From contig UCMT01000056.1 of assembly GCA_900473795.1 (NCBI GenBank), positions 1 to 38,748 of the forward strand: 38,748 nt of DNA. Reading direction: 5' to 3'. The notes beneath the pieces are model-generated. The model saw only the letters and a list, made by a program, of their open reading frames with translations, did no database searches and had not been told where the DNA came from. How positions within the stretch are numbered: the stretch's first letter is position 1; each line of letters starts with the position of its first letter. Of this stretch, positions 16,900 through 23,947 are shown piece by piece. This DNA comes from Hyphomicrobiales bacterium. GTDB taxonomy: Bacteria > Pseudomonadota > Alphaproteobacteria > Rhizobiales > Rhizobiaceae. The translations under genes were made by a program, and so were the position numbers.

Positions 16900-17447
16900 C
16901 TCACCACCCTCACCACGGTCCCCCGCCGCATGAACCGCAACAGCCGCGTCATCGCAGGCCGGCTGACGGCGACGCAGCCCTCGGTCGGTGTATAGCCGGG
17001 CTTGGCGAGATGGAAGAAGATGGCCGAGCCGCCATGGCGCTTGCGGCGGCGCAGGTTCCAGTCCATCATCAGGCAGATGTCGTAGAGGCCGTCGGCGCGG
17101 CGCATCTTTTCGTGGCTGGGCGTGAACGGGGCGGCGACCGGGCGGTTGTAGTTGGCATTGCGCGGTTCGTCGCACCAGAGCAGGTTTTGCGGCGTGAAGC
17201 GGAGCGGCAGGGCGGTCGGCGGCAGGGTGACGCGGTCGTGGCGGACATAGCCGCCGATCAGGCGCATGGCGGCAATGGGGGTGGCGCCGTCGCCCTCGCG
17301 CTTGCGTGAACTGATGCCGCCGCGGCCGATCGCGGCCTCCTCGGTACGGCCCGCGAAGGTGACGAGCGCGCGGCTGTGATTTCCCGGTTTTCTTCTGACG
17401 ACGATGGTGCGGACGGGATTTGCGGCCTTGCGGGGTTTTCGTCGCAT
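16896..17447 (-). CDS. L,D-transpeptidase (YkuD) family protein
   Basis: A 183-residue protein with the YkuD catalytic region near its C terminus: H146 in SAIFFHLAKP and C158 in TPTEGCVAV, the H-x11-C pair of the family (the usual S/T-H-G-C is here T-E-G-C). L,D-transpeptidases cross-link peptidoglycan or attach outer-membrane proteins to it. Oddly, no signal peptide or membrane anchor is visible; the N terminus is strongly basic (MRRKPRKAANPVRTIVVRRK). The frame is open for another 283 codons upstream, but that part is antisense to the response-regulator gene, so I start at the ATG at 17447. Coupled by ATGA to the unknown gene downstream. Confidence 0.82.
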   Translation of the reverse strand: MRRKPRKAANPVRTIVVRRKPGNHSRALVTFAGRTEEAAIGRGGISSRKREGDGATPIAAMRLIGGYVRHDRVTLPPTALPLRFTPQNLLWCDEPRNANYNRPVAAPFTPSHEKMRRADGLYDICLMMDWNLRRRKRHGGSAIFFHLAKPGYTPTEGCVAVSRPAMTRLLRFMRRGTVVRVVR

Positions 17448-17591
17448 TTTACACACAGTTTTTTGCGTTGTCCGTGATCGGAAACCACACCATAGCACTA
17501 CACAATATGTAACAAACGGGTGAAGCTTCCATGGCTTGTTTAAGGTAGCGTTTGAGCTAGTTTCAATCCGGAAGCAAGGAGGGATCTCAGC

Positions 17592-18275
17592 ATGTCGGCC
17601 CGCACCATTCTTCTCGTCGACGATGACAACGACCTGCGCGAAACGCTGACCGAGCAGCTGTCCCTCTATGAGGAATTCACCATTCTTCAGGAGCCGACGG
17701 CGGCCAAGGGCATCCATACGGCCCGCAACCAGCAGATCGCCCTTCTGGTGATGGATGTCGGGCTGCCGGACATGGACGGGCGCGAGGCGGTCAAGCTCCT
17801 GCGCAAGGGCGGCTTCAAGGCGCCGATCATCATGCTGACCGGCCACGACACCGATTCCGATACGATTCTCGGGCTGGAAGCGGGCGCCAACGACTATGTG
17901 ACGAAACCCTTCCGCTTCGCCGTGCTGCTTGCCCGCATCCGGGCGCAGCTGCGCCAGCACGAGCAGAGCGAGGATGCGACCTTCACCGTCGGTCCCTATA
18001 CGTTCAAGCCGGGGCAGAAGCTCTTGACGCTGGAAAACGGCCAGAAGATCCGGCTCACCGAAAAGGAAGCGGCGATCATCCGCTATCTCTATCGCGCCGA
18101 CCAGAAGGTTGTGACGCGCGACGTGCTGCTCGAAGAGGTCTGGGGCTACAATTCCGGCGTGACGACCCACACGCTCGAGACCCATGTCTATCGGCTGCGT
18201 CAGAAAATCGAGCGCGACCCTTCCAATGCGGAGATTTTGGTGACAGAGAATGGCGGGTACAAGATCGTTCCCTGA
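17592..18275 (+). CDS. cenR: OmpR-family response regulator, CenR-like
   Basis: A 227-residue response regulator. The receiver domain (1-120) has the acidic pocket D10-D11-D12, the phosphorylated D55 (MDVGLPDMDG), T83 and K105 (VTKPF). The C-terminal winged-helix (about 130-227) has TEKEAAIIRYLY and THTLETHVYRLRQKIE. The DSDTILGLEAGANDYVTKPF stretch and overall sequence resemble CenR, the alphaproteobacterial regulator of cell-envelope genes partnered by the kinase CenK; no kinase gene is adjacent here. Symbol assigned by resemblance from memory. GGAGGGA precedes the ATG. A cyclic-nucleotide-binding gene follows after 51 nt, and an L,D-transpeptidase homologue is divergent, in line with an envelope role. 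Confidence 0.8.
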   Translation: MSARTILLVDDDNDLRETLTEQLSLYEEFTILQEPTAAKGIHTARNQQIALLVMDVGLPDMDGREAVKLLRKGGFKAPIIMLTGHDTDSDTILGLEAGANDYVTKPFRFAVLLARIRAQLRQHEQSEDATFTVGPYTFKPGQKLLTLENGQKIRLTEKEAAIIRYLYRADQKVVTRDVLLEEVWGYNSGVTTHTLETHVYRLRQKIERDPSNAEILVTENGGYKIVP

Positions 18276-18326
18276 AGACATGGGGCGTGACGACACCCGG
18301 CCTTATGCTCTCTCCGAGGTATTCCC

Positions 18327-18782
18327 TTGTCGCTGAATGACGACATCGCCCTTTTGTCCCTCGTGCCGCTGTTTGCGGATATCGACGACGACAAGCTGCG
18401 GCTGATCGCCTTCGGCGCCGAGCGCCGCCGGCTGAGCCGGGGCCAGCAGCTCTTTCGCGAGGGCGCACCGGCCGATTGCGCGTTCGCCATTGCCAGCGGC
18501 TCGTTCAGTCTCACCCGCGGCCAGGTCGATGGCGGCGTCGAGGTCGTCGATACGGTCGGCCGCGGAACGCTTCTTTCGGAGCTGGCGATGATCTCCTTCG
18601 TCGAGCGCAAGTTCACCGCTACGGCTGAGGAAGACAGCGAGGTGATCCGCATCAACCGGCCGCTGTTTCGCCGCATGATGGAAGAATATCCGGAAGTGGC
18701 GGTTGTCGTCGAAGCGCGGATCAAGGACAATCTGCAGACGATGATCCGTGCCATGCAGCGGCTGGCGCCGCGTTTCAGCTAA
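18327..18782 (+). CDS. Cyclic-nucleotide-binding-domain protein
   Basis: A 151-residue protein made of a single cNMP-binding (CRP-like) beta-roll: LFADIDDDKLRLIAFGAERRRL, GQQLFREGAPADCAFAIASG, GRGTLLSELAMI and the terminal helices. It has no C-terminal DNA-binding domain, so it is not a complete Crp/Fnr regulator; it may act by protein contact. The start is a TTG at 18327 with GAGG about 8 nt upstream. It lies 51 nt after the response regulator and is probably co-transcribed. Whether it truly binds cAMP is uncertain. Confidence 0.85.
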   Translation: MSLNDDIALLSLVPLFADIDDDKLRLIAFGAERRRLSRGQQLFREGAPADCAFAIASGSFSLTRGQVDGGVEVVDTVGRGTLLSELAMISFVERKFTATAEEDSEVIRINRPLFRRMMEEYPEVAVVVEARIKDNLQTMIRAMQRLAPRFS

Positions 18783-18791
18783 ATAAAGCAG

Positions 18792-18828
18792 GGGCGGGAT
18801 GTGCGCGGCCTCGCGCGACATCCCGCCC
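18792..18828 (+). terminator. Strong hairpin after the cNMP-binding gene
   Basis: Arms GGGCGGGATGT (18792-18802) and ACATCCCGCCC (18818-18828) are perfectly complementary over 11 bp, with a further GCGCG/CGCGC pairing inside. No T-tract follows. It lies between two convergent genes. Confidence 0.55.
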
Positions 18829-18854
18829 TAGCGCCCCGATTGAGAGGCGGATTC

Positions 18855-18883
18855 AGATTTCAGGTCGGTTCGACCTGAAATCT
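18855..18883. terminator. 13-bp stem hairpin between convergent genes
   Basis: Arms AGATTTCAGGTCG and CGACCTGAAATCT are perfect complements with a GTT loop. As a near-perfect palindrome it can act in both directions, ending the cNMP-binding gene and the TonB receptor gene. It lacks T-runs and could instead be a protein-binding palindrome or a dispersed repeat. Confidence 0.5.
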
Positions 18884-18913
18884 TCCGCTGCCACCTGCCG
18901 ATTCACGCTTTTC

Positions 18914-21067
18914 TCACCACTTGTATTTCAGCGAGCCCAACACCGTGCGTCCCTGGCCATAGTAGCAATAACCGTCGGTGCAGACGCGTTCGCGGCGGTC
19001 AGCGAGGTTCGTGGCGGTGATGGCAAGGCTCAGGCCATCGAGCTGCGGTGCGCGTTTGCCGAAATCGTAGGACACGGACGCATCGAGGTAGGCAGCGCCC
19101 GGGTTTTTCTCGGTGTTTGCGTCCGAGGTGAAGGAGTTGCTGGTAACGCGCACACCGGCGCCGAGGCTGAGGCCGGCGAGCTGCGTGTCTTCCCCTACGG
19201 TGTAGTTCACCCACAGAGAGGTCGTGTGACGCGGCGTCGTCGATGGCGTGTTGCCGATCAGCGCCGGGTCCACGTTGCCGGTGATTTCGGCGCGGTTGTA
19301 GGTATAGGCGGCGATCAGGCTGATGCCGTTGTCGAACGCCGTGCGGCCTTCGAGCTCGAAGCCCTTATAGGTGTTTTCTCCCGACGATTTATAATAGTAG
19401 CCGAGAGGCAGCGAGCCATCGGCAACGAATTGCGGTTTGCCCGATTCGACCAGCCGATAGGCGGCGGCCGTCAGCGAATAGTTTTCCCCTTCCGGCTGGT
19501 ACTTGACGCCGACCTCGATCTGCTCGCCTTCCGTCGGGTCGAGCACGATGCCGCTGGCCGATTGCTGCGTTGAAGGAACGAAGGAGGTGCCGTAGCTCAC
19601 ATAGGGCGCGATGCCGTTGTCGAAGAGATAGAGAAGGCCGGCCTGGCCGGACAGTGCTTCGTCGTCCTTGCGGTTTTCCGTGCCCGCCACCTTGTCCACG
19701 GCCTTCTGATCGACCCAGTCATAGCGCAGGCCGCCGACCACCCGCCAGTTGCCGATTTCCGCCTGCTCCTGGGCGTAGATGCCGGTCTGGCGCAGATCGC
19801 GACCGGTAAAGATCGTGAGATCCGGAGCCGGCGCGCTGGAAAGATCGGCCGGCGCCACGCTGCCGAAGCCGAGGCCGAAATCGGAGGTGATCCAGGTATA
19901 GTCGAGCCCGGCCAGCAGCGTATGGGAAACGGCGCCCGTGTCGAATTTTGCCTCGAGCTGGTTGTCGATCTGGTAGGCGCGCTGGTCGTCGGTAACCGCC
20001 GTGGTCGTATAGGCGGCGCTCGGATCGGTGAACCTGCTCGACGTGTCGACATAGCGCGCGTTGAGGTCGAGGTCGCTGGCGCGCGCATGCTGCCGGAAGG
20101 TCAGTCCGTTGTCGAACTCGTGCTCGAGCTGGTAGCCGATCTGATACTGCGCCACCTTCTGCTGGTCATAGTCCGGATCGCTGAAGCGCACGATGTCGCC
20201 GTCATGTTCGAATGTACGCGGGCTCGCATCGGTCTCTCCCTTCTGGGCAAGACCGTAGATCGTCAGCGAGGTCGCCTCGTCCGGCTTCCATGTGGAGGAC
20301 GGCTGCAGCAGATAGCGGTCGTCGGCGATGTCGTAATTGGTCTCGGCATCGCGGGCAAGCCCGACAACCCGGTAGAACATGCCGTCGTCGATCGGGCCAC
20401 CGAAATCGAAGGCTGCCTGCGCCCGTCCGATCGTGCCATATTGCAGTTCCACCTCCCGGTGGGTTTCTTCGAGCGGCAGCTTGGAGATGCGGTTGATGAT
20501 GCCGGCGGCGCTGGCTGCACCATACATCACGGAGACCGGACCCTTGAGAATCTCGATGCGATCGAGCGTATAGACCTCGGTCGTGAAGGTGCCGAAGTTC
20601 ATGTAGGGCTGGCGCAGACCATCGCGGAAATCGCTGTCGGTGGTGGTCGAGAGGCCGCGGATGTAGATCTGGTCGAAGCGCGGATCAAAGCCGAATGCGC
20701 CGGTGGTGACGCCGGCCGTGTAGCGTGTCGCCTGGATCATGTCCTGAACGCCGCGCTCCTCCAGCTCCTTGCGGGTGACGACGGAGACGGCGCGCGGCGT
20801 CTCGATCAGCGGCGTATCGGTCTTGAGGGCGGAAATGTTGCGCGTCGGCACGACGGTGTCGTTGTCTTCGGCAATCGTCGAGGCGGTGCCCTCGCCGCCC
20901 GTCACGGTCAGCTTTTCAAGGCGCGTGGTCTTCTGATCCGCCGTTTCGGCTGCGTCTTGCGCCTGTGCTGCGATCGGCAACAGCGTTGCGGCAACGAGAC
21001 CGAAAAGCACCGTCGAGCTTTTCCAAAGGTTGCGGTTTTGCGCGAATGAAAAGTCTGCTGCGAGCAT
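18914..21067 (-). CDS. TonB-dependent siderophore receptor (FhuA/FoxA-like)
   Basis: A 717-residue outer-membrane receptor. After a long signal peptide (cleavage near residue 35, AAQAQ) comes a TonB-box-like EKLTVTG segment, the plug domain (about 80-195, with PRAVSVVTRKELEERG, IYIRGLS, DRIEILKGPVSVMYG and GIINRISKLP), then a 22-strand barrel ending in the typical aromatic LGSLKYKW. A late pair of cysteines (VCTDGYCYYG) and the GRTVLGSL ending resemble hydroxamate siderophore receptors of the FhuA/FoxA type; the exact ligand is not readable. AAGGGG precedes the ATG. An iron-box-like palindrome lies about 155 nt upstream. No siderophore ABC genes are adjacent. Confidence 0.93.
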   Translation of the reverse strand: MLAADFSFAQNRNLWKSSTVLFGLVAATLLPIAAQAQDAAETADQKTTRLEKLTVTGGEGTASTIAEDNDTVVPTRNISALKTDTPLIETPRAVSVVTRKELEERGVQDMIQATRYTAGVTTGAFGFDPRFDQIYIRGLSTTTDSDFRDGLRQPYMNFGTFTTEVYTLDRIEILKGPVSVMYGAASAAGIINRISKLPLEETHREVELQYGTIGRAQAAFDFGGPIDDGMFYRVVGLARDAETNYDIADDRYLLQPSSTWKPDEATSLTIYGLAQKGETDASPRTFEHDGDIVRFSDPDYDQQKVAQYQIGYQLEHEFDNGLTFRQHARASDLDLNARYVDTSSRFTDPSAAYTTTAVTDDQRAYQIDNQLEAKFDTGAVSHTLLAGLDYTWITSDFGLGFGSVAPADLSSAPAPDLTIFTGRDLRQTGIYAQEQAEIGNWRVVGGLRYDWVDQKAVDKVAGTENRKDDEALSGQAGLLYLFDNGIAPYVSYGTSFVPSTQQSASGIVLDPTEGEQIEVGVKYQPEGENYSLTAAAYRLVESGKPQFVADGSLPLGYYYKSSGENTYKGFELEGRTAFDNGISLIAAYTYNRAEITGNVDPALIGNTPSTTPRHTTSLWVNYTVGEDTQLAGLSLGAGVRVTSNSFTSDANTEKNPGAAYLDASVSYDFGKRAPQLDGLSLAITATNLADRRERVCTDGYCYYGQGRTVLGSLKYKW

Positions 21068-21140
21068 TTTGGCCCCTTTTGAAGGCGCACGAAAACCCTC
21101 CGGCGGCGGCCAGAGCTAAGCGCCCAATCGTCAATGAAAA

Positions 21141-21159
21141 CAGCGGCAAAACACCGCTG
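21141..21159 (-). promoter_or_regulatory. Hairpin with short U-run in the receptor leader
   Basis: Stem CAGCGG/CCGCTG (21141-21146, 21154-21159) followed on the coding strand by TTTT. It lies about 75-90 nt before the receptor start, downstream of the operator-like palindrome, and could be a weak attenuator. Confidence 0.3.
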
Positions 21160-21219
21160 GAGACGGTGTCCCCGCCGTCGGCACAAGGGATATGCGGTTT
21201 GGCTGCCCGCTTCAAGTTA

Positions 21220-21242
21220 AATATGACTTAAAGAGTCATATT
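21220..21242. promoter_or_regulatory. Iron-responsive (RirA/IRO-type) operator candidate
   Basis: Inverted repeat AATATGACT / AGTCATATT with a 5-nt centre, containing TGA-N9-TCA (21224-21238), the core described for RirA iron-responsive boxes of rhizobia. It lies between exonuclease III and the siderophore receptor, about 155 nt before the receptor start. A T-run follows on the plus strand, so it could also work as a terminator in that direction, but no plus-strand gene ends there. Confidence 0.55.
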
Positions 21243-21287
21243 TTTTTGTTTCGTTCTGCTTCTGGTCGCAGGCGAAGCAAAGATCGC

Positions 21288-22094
21288 TCACAGATCGAAA
21301 TGGGCGATGACCGGCACGTGGTCGGAGGGGCGATCCCAGCCGCGGGCTTCCTTCAGGATCTCGACGCGGATGAGGTGCGGGGAAAGGTCGGTGGAGGACC
21401 AGACATGGTCGAGGCGCCGGCCGCGATCGGCGGCTTCCCAATCCTTGGCGCGGTAGCTCCACCAGGTGTAGAGCTTTTCCGGCGAGGGCGTGTCCTGGCG
21501 CATCAGATCGACCCAGGCGCCACCGGTCATGACGGCGGTCAGCCCTTCGGTCTCGACCGGCGTATGACTGACGATCTTCAGGAGCTGCTTGTGCGACCAG
21601 ACGTCGTGTTCCAGCGGTGCGATATTGAGGTCGCCGACGAGGATGGATGAAATTCCGGCTTCGCTTTCGGCATGCAGCAGCTTCATTTCGTCGATGAAAT
21701 CGAGCTTGTGGCCGAATTTCGGATTGATCGCCCGATCCGGCTCGTCGCCGCCGGCCGGCACATAGAAATTGTGCAGGCGGATATTCTTGCCGGATTTCTC
21801 GAACACCACCGAGAGATGGCGGGCATCGCCAACGCCGCAATAGTCACGCCGGTCGGTCAGCTCGTGCAGCGGCAGGCGGGAAATGGTGGCGACACCGTGA
21901 TAGCCCTTCTGGCCGTGGATGGCGATGTGCTCGTAGCCGAGCGCCTTCAGCGGCGAAAACGGGAACAGATCGTTCGGGCATTTGGTTTCCTGCAGGCAGA
22001 GAATATCCGGCGACCATGTCTTCAGCAGATGTTCGACCAGCGGCATGCGCAGGCGCACCGAGTTGATGTTCCAGGTCGCGATCGACAATGCCAT
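21288..22094 (-). CDS. xth: Exodeoxyribonuclease III
   Basis: A 268-residue AP endonuclease/3'-5' exonuclease of the ExoIII family that cuts DNA at abasic sites in base-excision repair. The opening MALSIATWNINSVR, the metal-ligand E36 in LQETKCP, GDLNIAPLEHDVW and the terminal RPSDHVPVIA (catalytic Asp-His) are all present. Length is normal. It reads toward the siderophore receptor gene but is separated from it by about 220 nt that hold the iron-type palindrome. A direct-repeat element lies upstream of its start. Confidence 0.94.
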   Translation of the reverse strand: MALSIATWNINSVRLRMPLVEHLLKTWSPDILCLQETKCPNDLFPFSPLKALGYEHIAIHGQKGYHGVATISRLPLHELTDRRDYCGVGDARHLSVVFEKSGKNIRLHNFYVPAGGDEPDRAINPKFGHKLDFIDEMKLLHAESEAGISSILVGDLNIAPLEHDVWSHKQLLKIVSHTPVETEGLTAVMTGGAWVDLMRQDTPSPEKLYTWWSYRAKDWEAADRGRRLDHVWSSTDLSPHLIRVEILKEARGWDRPSDHVPVIAHFDL

Positions 22095-22142
22095 GCGGGA
22101 GGTCTTTCCTTGGATGTGCTTTCGTTGAAGCGGAGTTCATAT

Positions 22143-22288
22143 TTCACAATACGCGACAGTGGCCGTCTCACCCCCCTCTGCCCTGCCGGGCATCTCCCCC
22201 TCAAGGGGGGAGATTGGCTTGGGGCTGGCCTCTTGCTCCTGATCTCCCCCCTTGAGGGGGAGATGTCACGAAGTGACAGAGGGGGGGG
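22143..22288. repeat. Long palindromic direct repeat, copy 1
   Basis: About 145 bp. Outer arms CCCCCCTCTG/CAGAGGGGGG enclose inner arms ATCTCCCCCTCAAGG and CCTTGAGGGGGAGAT. Copy 2 at 22979-23119 is in the same orientation and matches along nearly the full length, including about 25 bp of weakly related sequence before the palindrome. The two copies flank the GNAT gene. The sequence from 22289 to 22443 shows no other feature. Confidence 0.85.
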
Positions 22289-22443
22289 TCCGATGCCGCC
22301 GTGTGCTGTGGTCATAAGGGCTTTTCTTGCGCTTGGCCATTGGATTTGCAACCGATATTGACAGTTGCGTCTGGGGATATCTATTGCCGTTCAGGTTTCA
22401 TTTGCCGCGCTGGATACGGCTCGGCTTCCGGAAAGGTCCCTGC

Positions 22444-22950
22444 ATGATCCGGCATCTCGGCCCCGAGGATTTCGATATCTTTCGCCGCATCCGGCTCGAA
22501 GCGCTGCGCGCCGAGCCCGCCGTTTTTGCCAGCAGCGCCGCGGATTGGGAAAAGCTGCCGGATGACGAGTGGCGCCGCCGCCTGACTACCGCTGCCGTCT
22601 TCGTCGATTTTGACGAGGAAGAGCCGGTTGCCATCATGGGGCTCATTCGGCAGGGCGCCAGCAAGATGGCGCACCGGGCAACCGTCGTCATGGTTTATGT
22701 GCGTCGCGACCGGCGCGGCGGCGGTCACGCGAAAGCGCTTCTCGAAGCGATTGTCTGCCATGCCCGCGAAGCCGGTATCCGGCAATTGGAGCTTGCCGTC
22801 AGCGCCGAAAACCCGGCGGCCATCCGGTTTTACCGGCGGGAAGGTTTTACGGAGGTCGGCCGCATCGCCGGCGGCACGATCCATGAGGGACGGGAGATCG
22901 ACGAGATCCTGATGACGCGGCGCATCGACGGCGAGGCGTCATCGGTCTGA
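22444..22950 (+). CDS. GNAT-family N-acetyltransferase
   Basis: A 168-residue acetyltransferase. The acetyl-CoA pyrophosphate loop reads RRDRRGGGHAKALLEA, and NPAAIRFYRREGF with a preceding LELAVSAEN is the typical GNAT C-terminal segment. The acceptor is unknown. The ATG at 22444 is preceded by AAAGG and starts MIRHLGPEDF, the usual family opening; 39 more in-frame codons upstream look non-coding. The gene is a single-gene unit enclosed by two direct copies of a long palindromic repeat. Confidence 0.88.
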   Translation: MIRHLGPEDFDIFRRIRLEALRAEPAVFASSAADWEKLPDDEWRRRLTTAAVFVDFDEEEPVAIMGLIRQGASKMAHRATVVMVYVRRDRRGGGHAKALLEAIVCHAREAGIRQLELAVSAENPAAIRFYRREGFTEVGRIAGGTIHEGREIDEILMTRRIDGEASSV

Positions 22951-22978
22951 CGTCACTACAGCGTCCTTTGCGCGTCAT

Positions 22979-23119
22979 ATCACAACACACGGTGGTGGCC
23001 TTTCACCCCCCTCTGCCCTGTCGGGCATCTCCCCCTCAAGGGGGGAGATTGGCGTGGGGCTAGCCCGATATTCCCGATCTCCCCCCTTGAGGGGATGTCA
23101 CGAAGTGACAGAGGGGGGT
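22979..23119. repeat. Long palindromic direct repeat, copy 2
   Basis: Same element and orientation as 22143-22288, with arms CCCCCCTCTG/CAGAGGGGGG and CATCTCCCCCTCAAGG, differing by scattered substitutions and a short deletion in the inner right arm. It lies between the GNAT gene and the convergent LolA-like gene. Confidence 0.85.
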
Positions 23120-23145
23120 ATTCTCAAAACTGTCAGGGGACGGGA

Positions 23146-23811
23146 TCACTTAGACTTGTTGCGCACGTCGTCGTAGGGAATCTGGAAGACCTTGTCGTCC
23201 ATCGGCACGCCGTTCTTGACGTTGAAGATCATCACGGACGTGTCCTTCTTCTGCGCGTCGGTGATCGTCCATTGGCGCAGGTCATAGGTCTTCGGGTCGA
23301 ACATCAAGGTGATCGTCGCATCGCCGAAGACGCTTTTGTCGCCCAGCACGATGGTGATCAGATCGGCCTCTTCCTTGACGTCGCGCACCATCTTGCCGGT
23401 CAGGTCGATATCGTCGGAGAGCAGCAGCTTCAGCGGTGTCTTCGACAGGGGATAGATATCCCAGGTCTTCATCTTCTGGTTGCCGATGACGACAGACTTG
23501 CCGTCGGCGATCACGCGCATCGGCGAGGGGGCCTCGTAGTTGAAGCGGATCTTGCCGGGACGGCTGATATAGAACTTGCCGCCCGTTTGCTCGCCGCGCG
23601 GGCCGAACTGCACGAACTCGCCGCTCATCGTCTTCACCGAGGCGAAATGATCGGCGATTTTCTGGGCGACGCTCGCCTGTGCCCGGGCGGGCTCGACGGG
23701 CAGGCCGATGAAGGTAACGGCGGCAAGGGCTGCGAGACCACCGACGAGCCATCGGCGCGGCAGCGAAAACGCGTGCTTCTGTCCGCGGCGGCCGGTTGCG
23801 GTGTCTGTCAT
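23146..23811 (-). CDS. LolA-like outer-membrane lipoprotein carrier
   Basis: A 221-residue periplasmic protein of the LolA/LolB-like fold, which carries lipoproteins from the inner to the outer membrane. A signal peptide is visible after a basic start (RRWLVGGLAALAAVTF, cleavage near PARAQA). Family features are KTMSGEFVQFGPRGEQTGGKF, YISRPGKIRFNYEAPSP and VIADGKSVVIGN. I start at the ATG at 23811, with AAGGAGA 6 nt before it; the longer frame from 23838 contains that ribosome site. It follows ftsK on the same strand after about 136 nt, an order common in rhizobia. Confidence 0.9.
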   Translation of the reverse strand: MTDTATGRRGQKHAFSLPRRWLVGGLAALAAVTFIGLPVEPARAQASVAQKIADHFASVKTMSGEFVQFGPRGEQTGGKFYISRPGKIRFNYEAPSPMRVIADGKSVVIGNQKMKTWDIYPLSKTPLKLLLSDDIDLTGKMVRDVKEEADLITIVLGDKSVFGDATITLMFDPKTYDLRQWTITDAQKKDTSVMIFNVKNGVPMDDKVFQIPYDDVRNKSK

Positions 23812-23947
23812 GGCAATCTCCTTCATTTCCAGTCTCATGTGGAGCGCAAGTGCGGCGCCTTCAAGGCGTTGCCTGCGCCCGTCTTCAATTCGCGGTGAGG
23901 TCGCGCGGGCCCTTCATCCGCCCAGCGCGACGAGGGCGTGCGCGGTT

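Noticed and set aside
17448..18296. N-terminal extension of the L,D-transpeptidase-fold frame
   Set aside because: Open frame only, lying antisense to the CenR-like gene; the family match begins after the ATG at 17447.
22143..23119. CRISPR-like or insertion-sequence ends
   Set aside because: There are only two copies, no spacer pattern and no transposase; the repeats are non-coding palindromes.
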